64,000 nucleotides of DNA from Granulicella sp. L46 (GTDB lineage: Bacteria; Acidobacteriota; Terriglobia; Terriglobales; Acidobacteriaceae): contig NZ_LMUT01000012.1 in assembly GCF_009765785.1 (NCBI RefSeq), forward strand, positions 1,522,654 to 1,586,653. Reading direction: 5' to 3'. Every line of letters starts with the position of its first letter. The stretch's first letter is position 1. Both the position numbers and the translations under genes were made by a program. The notes under the pieces are model-generated. The model was not told where the DNA came from. It ran no database searches and worked only from the letters and a program-made list of their open reading frames with translations. Positions 54,377 through 61,933 of the stretch are shown here, piece after piece.

Positions 54377-56274
54377 GTAGTTTCTGGGACGATGTCGCCT
54401 TCACCGGGGGCGAGGAAGAGGTTGGCTTCGAGGCCATGCTGACGGTCGTACAGGTCGCGGTAGCGGCCGTTGAGGTCGTAGAGGGTTTGGTGGGTTCCGC
54501 GCTCGATAATGTGGCCTTGCTCGACGACCAGGATCTGGTCGGCCCGGCGGATGGTGGAGAGGCGGTGGGCAATCACGAAGGTGGTGCGGCCCTGCATGAG
54601 GAAGTTGAGGCCGGCCTGGATGAGTGCTTCGGACTCAGAGTCAAGGGAGCTGGTGGCTTCGTCGAGGATGAGGATGCGGGGGTCGGCAAGGATGGCGCGA
54701 GCGATGGAGAGGCGCTGGCGCTGGCCGCCGGAGAGCTTAACGCCGCGCTCGCCGACGATGGTGTCATAGCCTTCCGGAAAGCGCTCGGCGAACTCGTCAA
54801 CGCGGGCGATGGCGCAGGCTTTGAGGAAGTCTTCTTCGGTGGCGGAGGGGCGGGAGAATTTCACGTTCTCGCGAATCGTTCCATCGAAGAGAAACGTTTC
54901 CTGCAGCACGACGCCGAGCTGCTGGCGGTAGCTGGCCAGCCGGGCGGCGGCGAGGTCGTGGCCGTCGATGAGCACTGCGCCAGATTGCGCCGTGTGGAAG
55001 CCACAAATCAGCGAGATGATGGTGGACTTTCCGGAGCCGCTAGAGCCGACCAGAGCGGTGACGGTGCCGGGGCGGGACTCGAAGCTGATGTTGTGCAGGA
55101 CGGGTTTGTCGGGAACGTACGAGAAGCCAACGTCGACGAAGCGAACATCGCCAGAGAGGGGGCCAAGCTCGATGGAGCGGGCGGGGTCAGCGTCCTCTTC
55201 GCGCTCGCCCATGATCTCGCGAGTCCGGTCAAGGCCGGCGAGGGCTTCAGTGAGTTGCGTGCCAATGGCGACGAGCTGCACGATGGGCGCGGTCATGAAG
55301 GCGAGGAACATCACATAGGAGAAGTAGCCGCCGGTGGTAAGCTTGCCGACGCCGTTGAGGTGCGCGCCCATGTACATGACGAGCGCGCCGACAATGCCGA
55401 GGATGACTGTGGAGGAGAGCGTCATGAGGGACTGCGCGGTCAGGGAGCTGATGACGTTCTGGAGGAGGCGGTCGACACCGCCGGCGAAGACTTTGGACTC
55501 ACTCTCTTCTGCGTGGTAGCCCTTGACGACACGGACGCCGCCTAGTGATTCGGTGAGGCGGCCGGTAACTTCGGCGTTGATCTTGGCGCGCTCGCGGAAG
55601 ATGGGGCGGATGACTTTGAAGGCACGCTGGAGGACGAGCGCGAAGGCGGTCATGATGACGAAGGCGAGCAGCGTCATGCTGACGGAAACATGCATAAGGT
55701 AGGTGAAGGCGAGGACGGCGGTGAGGACGCCGCCGACGAAGTCGACGATGCCGGTGCCGATAAGGTTGCGAACGCCTTCGACATCGTTCATGATCCGGGC
55801 GACGAGGGTGCCGGTCCGATTCTCGTCATAGAACGAGACAGAGAGTTTGCCGACATGCTGCTGCACCTCCATACGGAGCTCGGCGATGAGGCGCTGCCCG
55901 GCCTTGGAGAGTAGCTGCGTCAGGGCGTACGAGGTGATGCCCTGGATGAGAGTTGCGAGCAGGACGCCGCCGACGATCCCAGGGAGGAGGTCGTGGCGAT
56001 GCTGGGTGAAGACTTTATCAATGAGCGGACGGAACGAGTATGGCAGCACCAGGGCGCTCGTTCGGTTGACGATCATCAATAGGAAGCACCCGGCGAGCAG
56101 CCAGCGGCGTGGCCGGATGAGCGCCCAGATCTCGGGCCAGATGTCTTTGAACTTCGGCTTCGGGCGCTTGGTGGTGAGGTCGGCGGCGGCGGCGCGGCCA
56201 GCTCCGCGCGAGGGGGCATCGGCTGCGCGCATGCGGGGTGTGCCACCCATATTGGACATTCCGTGGTTTGCCAT
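54373..56274 (-). CDS. ABC exporter, fused permease-ATPase (MsbA-like)
   Basis: The 633-residue protein has an N-terminal extension, six membrane-spanning helices (about 55-340) and an ATPase domain with Walker A GSSGSGKST, signature LSGGQRQR and Walker B LILDEATSSLD. It is a homodimeric half-transporter. The MsbA-type lipid A flippase is likely given the LPS genes in the window, but multidrug or peptide export is not excluded. The gene ends convergently with ptrB in a 4-bp overlap. Confidence 0.92.
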   Translation of the reverse strand: MANHGMSNMGGTPRMRAADAPSRGAGRAAAADLTTKRPKPKFKDIWPEIWALIRPRRWLLAGCFLLMIVNRTSALVLPYSFRPLIDKVFTQHRHDLLPGIVGGVLLATLIQGITSYALTQLLSKAGQRLIAELRMEVQQHVGKLSVSFYDENRTGTLVARIMNDVEGVRNLIGTGIVDFVGGVLTAVLAFTYLMHVSVSMTLLAFVIMTAFALVLQRAFKVIRPIFRERAKINAEVTGRLTESLGGVRVVKGYHAEESESKVFAGGVDRLLQNVISSLTAQSLMTLSSTVILGIVGALVMYMGAHLNGVGKLTTGGYFSYVMFLAFMTAPIVQLVAIGTQLTEALAGLDRTREIMGEREEDADPARSIELGPLSGDVRFVDVGFSYVPDKPVLHNISFESRPGTVTALVGSSGSGKSTIISLICGFHTAQSGAVLIDGHDLAAARLASYRQQLGVVLQETFLFDGTIRENVKFSRPSATEEDFLKACAIARVDEFAERFPEGYDTIVGERGVKLSGGQRQRLSIARAILADPRILILDEATSSLDSESEALIQAGLNFLMQGRTTFVIAHRLSTIRRADQILVVEQGHIIERGTHQTLYDLNGRYRDLYDRQHGLEANLFLAPGEGDIVPETT

Positions 56275-56302
56275 TTGGCCTTATTTTACGATGCGATGGA
56301 GC

Positions 56303-56686
56303 TTAGACGATGCCTGTACGGCGGGCGCTGATGAAGCTACGCACACAGAGCAGAACGAAGATGAAAGAGAGGGTCGCCATCAGCAACTGCTCGTGAACTG
56401 CAGCGGGATGAGCGAGTGGCAGGTTGTCAGAGTGAGCCTTGATGAGGTCTTTGGTGGCCATGATCGCGGGAAAGATGAAGCCGAGCAGACCGACGGTGAC
56501 CGCGATGTGCATGTAAAGCTTGCGCTTGCCGGCATCTTTCGAGTTTGCCAGGATGCCGAAGAGTGCGAGCGCGAGACCGAACCAGACCGGGATGAGCGAG
56601 GTGGGGTGTGTGGATCCGGTGGAGACAAAAAAGTAAATGCCGATGCCGATGAGAATGGCGCCAAAGTAGAGAGTGATCCGCGACAT
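56303..56686 (-). CDS. Hypothetical membrane protein
   Basis: The 127-residue protein has four hydrophobic segments (about 5-22, 29-46, 59-78, 103-120). No family is recognised. It is upstream of the exporter gene on the same strand, 28 bp away, so it may share its transcript. The ATG is preceded by AGGAAA. Confidence 0.7.
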   Translation of the reverse strand: MSRITLYFGAILIGIGIYFFVSTGSTHPTSLIPVWFGLALALFGILANSKDAGKRKLYMHIAVTVGLLGFIFPAIMATKDLIKAHSDNLPLAHPAAVHEQLLMATLSFIFVLLCVRSFISARRTGIV

Positions 56687-56801
56687 GATTTTCCTTTCAT
56701 GGAGAAGATAGCGACTATAAGCTTCGCGGATGCGCGAAGATACGATGCGCCGGGGAGTCGAATCGATGCGGCTGGGCCGGTATTACGATGCAGATATAAG
56801 T

Positions 56802-57704
56802 TTAGGATGCCGCGCTGTGAACGTCCGCGAGAACTTGAGCGGGGGTCCAATCGTTGGTGGGATAAAAGGCGATGATCTTGCCATCCTTTCCGATGACGAC
56901 GGTGGAGAGTGAATGCTGCAGGGTTCCATTCTCTCCAGGAGTTACGCCGACATCGAAGAACTGCTCCATGGAAGGGAGGTCGGCGACGGAGGGCGCGGCA
57001 AAATCCCAGTGCTGAAATGTTTCGTTGGTGAAGTTGCCGGTGTAGGCTCCGCCATAGCTGCGCAAAACCTTGGGCGTGTCATAGGTGGGATCAAAGCTGA
57101 CGCTGAGCAGGTGCGTGTTTTTGTAGAGCGCAGGATTCGACTGCAGTGCCTTGTCAATCTCGGCAAAGTTACGACTCATGCGGGGGCAGAAATCCGCGAG
57201 GGGGCACCGAGTGTAGATGAACGTCATCACGACTACCTTGCCGCGAAACTGCTTGAGATCGATGGCGTGGTTGGACTGGTTGAGCAGCTTGAAGTTGGGA
57301 ACCTCGTCGCCCTTTGCCGGGACGTGGTAGCTCACGGCTGGCTTGTAGTCGGGGCGCGCCTGGGCGATGACGACGATGTTCTTGAGGCGCAAATTGATGG
57401 GTCCAGCTGCATCGTGATCGGCAAGCAAGGTGGCGGTGATGAGGTCGCCGGGATGCAGCTCGGAGAGGGCCGATGGATCTTCGAGGTGGTAGGGCATGGT
57501 CATTGCGGGCATCAGCCCGGAGATAGCGTCGTGCTTGAGAATAACCTCGCCATTAGCCGGGTCAGTGCCGACCACGACTCCGCGCATCGGGTAGGACTGC
57601 GAGGCGGCTTTATTGATTGCGGGTGCGTTCCCTGTGCCATGACAGCCACTGATGCCAAAGGTAACGGCGGCGATCCCAACCAGCAACAGAACACGGACAC
57701 GCAT
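56802..57704 (-). CDS. Lipoprotein with CusF-like and SCO1/SenC domains
   Basis: The 300-residue protein is a lipoprotein (lipobox GISGC, Cys 21). Residues about 38-115 resemble the CusF-like copper-binding domain (GVVVGTDPANGEVILKHDAISGLMPAMTM). Residues about 130-295 form a SCO/thioredoxin-like domain with the cysteines in RCPLADFCP (167 and 173) and the conserved HSLS. The pair is C-x5-C rather than the usual CPxxxCP of SCO1. It probably loads copper into cytochrome oxidase or another envelope enzyme. Confidence 0.9.
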   Translation of the reverse strand: MRVRVLLLVGIAAVTFGISGCHGTGNAPAINKAASQSYPMRGVVVGTDPANGEVILKHDAISGLMPAMTMPYHLEDPSALSELHPGDLITATLLADHDAAGPINLRLKNIVVIAQARPDYKPAVSYHVPAKGDEVPNFKLLNQSNHAIDLKQFRGKVVVMTFIYTRCPLADFCPRMSRNFAEIDKALQSNPALYKNTHLLSVSFDPTYDTPKVLRSYGGAYTGNFTNETFQHWDFAAPSVADLPSMEQFFDVGVTPGENGTLQHSLSTVVIGKDGKIIAFYPTNDWTPAQVLADVHSAAS

Positions 57705-57966
57705 GATGAATCTCCTCGAGGCCAGCGTGGCTGACCCCCTCTTGATGATAACCGTGCGTCGTTACAGGTTTGGCAGACGGATGCGTGGCCGCGTGGTAGC
57801 ATCTGGTTCGAAACACAGCTCTTCAAAGGGAGTCGACCGGGTGCGGCGGCTACCACGGGCGAAGGGACTGTGCGCTTGCTGCGAGTGATCTCAAAGCCCC
57901 GCGTGATGTCCGCACTCGAGCGCTGCCAGGCAAGTCTGGCGATGTTGTCGAGCGGAGATCACCGAC
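57705..57966. promoter_or_regulatory. Divergent leader region with strong secondary structure
   Basis: Between the SCO-type and MFS genes lies a 262-bp region with no coding evidence. CGTGGTAGC (57792-57800) and GCTACCACG (57849-57857) form a perfect 9-bp stem. Inside it ATCTGGTTCGA (57801-57811) and TCGACCGGGT (57833-57842) pair with one bulge and GU pairs, and CTCTT/AGGGAG lies at the tip. It could be an RNA leader for the MFS gene or bidirectional regulation. I could not match it to a known riboswitch class. Confidence 0.4.
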
Positions 57967-59142
57967 ATGACGCAGCCGACCAATTCCCTTCCCACACACC
58001 GTGATGGCGTAGCCGGGCCGTCGGTCGTTTGGTTGGCGATTGGCTTTCTGCTCGCAGGCCTGGGAACAGTGATGCTTGGGCCGCTGATGCCCACGCTGCT
58101 GCACGACTGGCGTCTTACGGATCAGCAGGGCGGCTTGCTGCTGGCGGCAAAGTTTGTCGGCTCGTTTCTGGGGGGCGTGTCGGTGCCGCGGCGTTTGCGG
58201 CTGGGCGTGCTGGGCGGGATGGTGTTTGCGTGCGCGGGGTTTGGGGCCTTTGCGCTGAGCGTCGGTTTAATGAGCGGCGCTGCGTGCCTGTTCGTCGGCG
58301 GCTTTGGCCTGGGCCAGATCATTGCGTCCACCAACATTCTGATTGGCAGGCGATACCGCGAGCATACGGGCTCGGCGCTGGCGTCGGTCAACTTCTTCTG
58401 GAGCCTGGGCGCGGTGCTGTGTGGCGTCATCGCCGCGGCTGCGCTGCCGCGCTTCCATCTGCGTGGGCCGCTGCTAACGTTTGCCGGACTATTCCTGATG
58501 ACAGGGCTGGGAGGGCTTCTGAATCCCTCGCAGAAAGCGGCGGCAACGGCGGAGTCCTCAGCAGTGGCCGCTCCTCCATTGCCAATGCCGATACTCACGC
58601 GCTTCGCCCTACTGCTGTTTCTGTATGGCGGCCTTGAGACCTGCATGACAGGTTGGCTGACAACGTATACGTTGCGCTTTTCCGATGTGCGGCTGCTGGG
58701 CGGCCAGTCGGCGATTGTGCTGTTGTGGTCGGCGCTGACAGCGGGACGGGCGCTGTCGTCAGCAGCACTACGAGTAGTGCGTGAGGCGACATTGCAGAGG
58801 ATTGGGTTAGCGCTTTCGGCGCTGCTGATTGCGGCACTGGTCACGACGCGGCATGGACCTCTGCTGTCGCTCTATTGCGTGCTATTGGGGCTAAGCCTGG
58901 CTCCATTTTTCCCGACAACGTTTGCTCTACTGATGAAGCGACGCCCGACCGCGCGCGAGGCGGGATTCATCCTTGCGGTGTCGGGACTGGGCGCTGCGCT
59001 GTTTCCTTGGCTGATGGGATTCGTTTCCACCGAAAGCGGCTCGCTACGGGTCGCGATGGCCGTTCCGCTCGGGCTGGCGTTGATTTTATTGATACTTAGC
59101 TTCAGGCATGACGGCTCAGATGCTGAATTGCCTAACGGATAG
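57967..59142 (+). CDS. MFS transporter
   Basis: The 391-residue protein has about twelve hydrophobic segments with an MFS-like central polar loop around residues 190-210. The first half includes AIGFLLAGLGTVMLGPLMPTL. It resembles fucose/proton-symporter-like or unassigned MFS permeases; the substrate is unknown. GGAG precedes the ATG by about 8 bp. An unusually structured leader lies upstream. Confidence 0.88.
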   Translation: MTQPTNSLPTHRDGVAGPSVVWLAIGFLLAGLGTVMLGPLMPTLLHDWRLTDQQGGLLLAAKFVGSFLGGVSVPRRLRLGVLGGMVFACAGFGAFALSVGLMSGAACLFVGGFGLGQIIASTNILIGRRYREHTGSALASVNFFWSLGAVLCGVIAAAALPRFHLRGPLLTFAGLFLMTGLGGLLNPSQKAAATAESSAVAAPPLPMPILTRFALLLFLYGGLETCMTGWLTTYTLRFSDVRLLGGQSAIVLLWSALTAGRALSSAALRVVREATLQRIGLALSALLIAALVTTRHGPLLSLYCVLLGLSLAPFFPTTFALLMKRRPTAREAGFILAVSGLGAALFPWLMGFVSTESGSLRVAMAVPLGLALILLILSFRHDGSDAELPNG

Positions 59143-59191
59143 CATTTCCAGAAGGCGAAGTTTTGGAGAAGATTGGGTATAACGGTAGACG

Positions 59192-61933
59192 ATGTCTTCT
59201 GCGACCCTTTCCGAGCTTCTCGACGCATTGAATCAAGGCGCGCTTCTGTTGCTGCCGAATGCGCGCGCGGCCCGTGACATGCGAGCTGCTTTCGATTCTC
59301 GACAGCGATCGCGTGGGCTACCCGCGTGGGAGCCCGCCAAGGCGCTGAGCTGGTCGCAGTGGACGAACTCGCTGTGGAGTGAGCTGATCGTCGGAGGCAA
59401 GGAAGGACGCCTCCTGCTGAATGCCGCGCAGGAGCATACCCTGTGGCGCAAGATCATTGCGGACGATGCAAGCCAACGTTCCATTGGCTCCGTGGATTCA
59501 CTGGCGGACCTTGCGCAATCGGCATGGCAACTTGCAAGTGATTACGACGCTACCAGCAAGTTGCGAGAGTTCGCATCATCGCATGATAGCCGTATCTTTG
59601 CCGCATGGTCCGAGAGTTTCGCCCGACAATGTGCGGAGCGCAACTACGTTTCTGCGAGCCAACTGAATGCCGCGCTGCTGGAGCATGTGCGAGGTGGCGG
59701 GCTAGCTGCGCCGGCGTCGTTTGATCTTGTGGGCTTTGGGCAGATTATGCCGAGCCAGCAGGCATTGCTAACAGAGCTTCGGGGACGCGGAACTGCAGTT
59801 CAGCACCGAACGCTCGAGTCGACGGGGAATGAGAATCGACTGGTCGCGTCGGTGCTTGTGCCGACCGAGGCCGAGGAACGCCTGCTTGCGGCACAATGGG
59901 TTCGAGAGTTCCTTGACACGCGCCGAACGGGAGAGCCACCTGCCCGCGTTGCGGTGTTGGTTCCGAATCTTGCGGAGGAGCGAGAGCAGCTTGAGGGAGT
60001 GCTCCGCGAAGTGCTGGCCCCAGAGTTGCAATCGATCGACGCGGATCTGTCGTCCACGCCGTGGGAGTTCTCCGGTGGCGCTCCACTATCGTCACTCGCC
60101 ATTGTTGTGGATGCCCTGGAGCTGGTGCGATGGACGCAGGGCCCGCTGCCGCTCGAGAGTGTGAGTTCGCTGCTGCTCTCCCCATATCTCGGACAGATTG
60201 CGACGGATCCGGGCGCTCGGGACGTGGCAGCGAGATTCGATGTGAACCGGCTGCGGCGAATGCTCCTGTTGCGGTCCGAGATGGATATCGCCGGCCTGAT
60301 GGCGTTGGTTCACACCTATGAACGAGATCGCAACGGCCCAGCGATTGTTTTGTCTTGGCTGAATCGGGTTCATGAGTTCGTGAAGAAGAGCGGCGATCTC
60401 AAACGGCCGCGCGGCTTCGCTGAGTGGATGGAGTTTGTGCGCGGCGTTCTGCTGGCTGCAAACTGGCCTGGAAGTCGTGGACTCACCGCATCGGAGTTTG
60501 AGGCGACGCGCGCGTGGGAGAGTCTATTAGACCTCGTTTCGACGCTGGACTTTAGCGGACGCCGCGTTGCGTTTGCAAGCGCGTTGCAGGCACTTGAGTT
60601 GCAGGCGCAGAAGAGCGTGTTCACAGCGCCGTCGCTCGATGCGACTGTGCAGGTAATGAGCGTTGCAGAGGCGGAGGGGTCGATCTTCGATGCTGTTCTG
60701 TTCTTGCATGTCACAGACCAGAATTGGCCGGCACCGGAGAAAGTGCATCCCCTGCTTCCGTGGACGCTGCAACGAGCTTTGAAAATGCCAGGCAGTGATC
60801 CTGCTCTCGCTGTATCAAGCAGTCGCATGCTTACGGAGAACCTGTTGCGTTCGTCGAGTGAGGTGCTGTTCTGTCATGCGGCGGAGGATGACAATGGAAA
60901 ATTACGGCCGTCACCGATCCTGGGCGAACTTCGTATCGAATCCATTAACTCAGCGGAGTTGAACCTCTACGCGCAACCTTTCCACCAAGTCGACAGCGAG
61001 ATCGTGGCAGATGATGGCGTGCTTCCTCCGCTGCCATCATACGAGGTAGGGGGCGGAGCCTCCGTGCTCAAGCTGCAGGCGGCATGCGGGTTCCTGGCCT
61101 TTGCCGAGCTGCGCCTGCGGGCCACCGAACCCAAAATCGGCACGATGGGCCTGGACGCAGGAGAGAGCGGAAGCCTGCTGCATCGCGTTCTTCAATATTT
61201 CTGGCGCGAAACGAAGACACAAGACAGGCTCCGCTTGATGAGCTCGACGGACCGCGACGAAATCCTGATGCGCGCAATCGACTTCGCACTGCCCAGCCGG
61301 CTGCAGCTGCACGACGGATGGGACCGCGCGTATCTATGGCTGCAGAAGCATCGACTGCGCACGGTGTTGCAACAGTGGCTGGAGCAGGAGTTGCGCAGAG
61401 GGCCGTTCGCCGTTTCCGATGTTGAGCGCAAAGAGCTCGTGACGGTAGGACCACTCACACTGGAGGTGCGCGTGGACCGTGTCGACACTGTAGCGGATGG
61501 CCTCTTTTTCGTCGACTACAAGACGGGCGCAGATGTCGATCCGAAGCAGTGGTCGGGGCCGCGGCCCGATGATCCCCAGCTTCCGCTTTATACGCTGCTT
61601 GCCGAAGGCGACGAACTGAAAGGCGTGGCCTTTGCAAAGGTGCGCGCTGGACGCGATATGAAATGGCACGGGTATCAGGCGGAGGAAGGCATTCTGCCGC
61701 CCTCGCGGTCGAAGACAAATATCCGGGACCTTGCTTCGCTGGCAGAGGAGTGGCGACAAGTGCTAACGCAGCTCGCCGGAGACTTCGCAGCAGGAAAGGC
61801 GGAGGTGCATCCGAAGAGTTTCGAAATCAACTGCACTCGATGTGCGCAGCGGCTCCTCTGCCGTATTGATCCTTCATCTCTTGGAGAATTCGCCGAAGAG
61901 AACAGTGAAGAGGCGGAGGACGCTGTTGAGTAA
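59192..61933 (+). CDS. addB: AddB-like helicase-nuclease subunit, PD-(D/E)XK
   Basis: The 913-residue protein has an N-terminal UvrD-like but degenerate helicase region (LLLPNARAARDMRAAF) and a C-terminal RecB-type nuclease. The nuclease motif is VDRVDT and VDYKTG (Asp 775, Lys 777), and CTRC and C890 (residues 881, 884, 890) with an upstream cysteine give the iron-sulphur pattern C-x2-C-x5-C of AddB. Walker A is not convincing, as expected for AddB. It repairs double-strand breaks with AddA, the next gene, whose TTG start overlaps its end. Confidence 0.9.
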   Translation: MSSATLSELLDALNQGALLLLPNARAARDMRAAFDSRQRSRGLPAWEPAKALSWSQWTNSLWSELIVGGKEGRLLLNAAQEHTLWRKIIADDASQRSIGSVDSLADLAQSAWQLASDYDATSKLREFASSHDSRIFAAWSESFARQCAERNYVSASQLNAALLEHVRGGGLAAPASFDLVGFGQIMPSQQALLTELRGRGTAVQHRTLESTGNENRLVASVLVPTEAEERLLAAQWVREFLDTRRTGEPPARVAVLVPNLAEEREQLEGVLREVLAPELQSIDADLSSTPWEFSGGAPLSSLAIVVDALELVRWTQGPLPLESVSSLLLSPYLGQIATDPGARDVAARFDVNRLRRMLLLRSEMDIAGLMALVHTYERDRNGPAIVLSWLNRVHEFVKKSGDLKRPRGFAEWMEFVRGVLLAANWPGSRGLTASEFEATRAWESLLDLVSTLDFSGRRVAFASALQALELQAQKSVFTAPSLDATVQVMSVAEAEGSIFDAVLFLHVTDQNWPAPEKVHPLLPWTLQRALKMPGSDPALAVSSSRMLTENLLRSSSEVLFCHAAEDDNGKLRPSPILGELRIESINSAELNLYAQPFHQVDSEIVADDGVLPPLPSYEVGGGASVLKLQAACGFLAFAELRLRATEPKIGTMGLDAGESGSLLHRVLQYFWRETKTQDRLRLMSSTDRDEILMRAIDFALPSRLQLHDGWDRAYLWLQKHRLRTVLQQWLEQELRRGPFAVSDVERKELVTVGPLTLEVRVDRVDTVADGLFFVDYKTGADVDPKQWSGPRPDDPQLPLYTLLAEGDELKGVAFAKVRAGRDMKWHGYQAEEGILPPSRSKTNIRDLASLAEEWRQVLTQLAGDFAAGKAEVHPKSFEINCTRCAQRLLCRIDPSSLGEFAEENSEEAEDAVE

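Noticed and set aside
57770-57860. tRNA gene, because of GGTTCGAAAC
   Set aside because: No matching acceptor stem or anticodon arm could be drawn.
57705-57966. Cobalamin riboswitch upstream of the MFS gene
   Set aside because: An AAAGGGA-like stretch and a GGGTG are suggestive, but the remaining conserved boxes do not line up; I keep only the generic structured-leader call.
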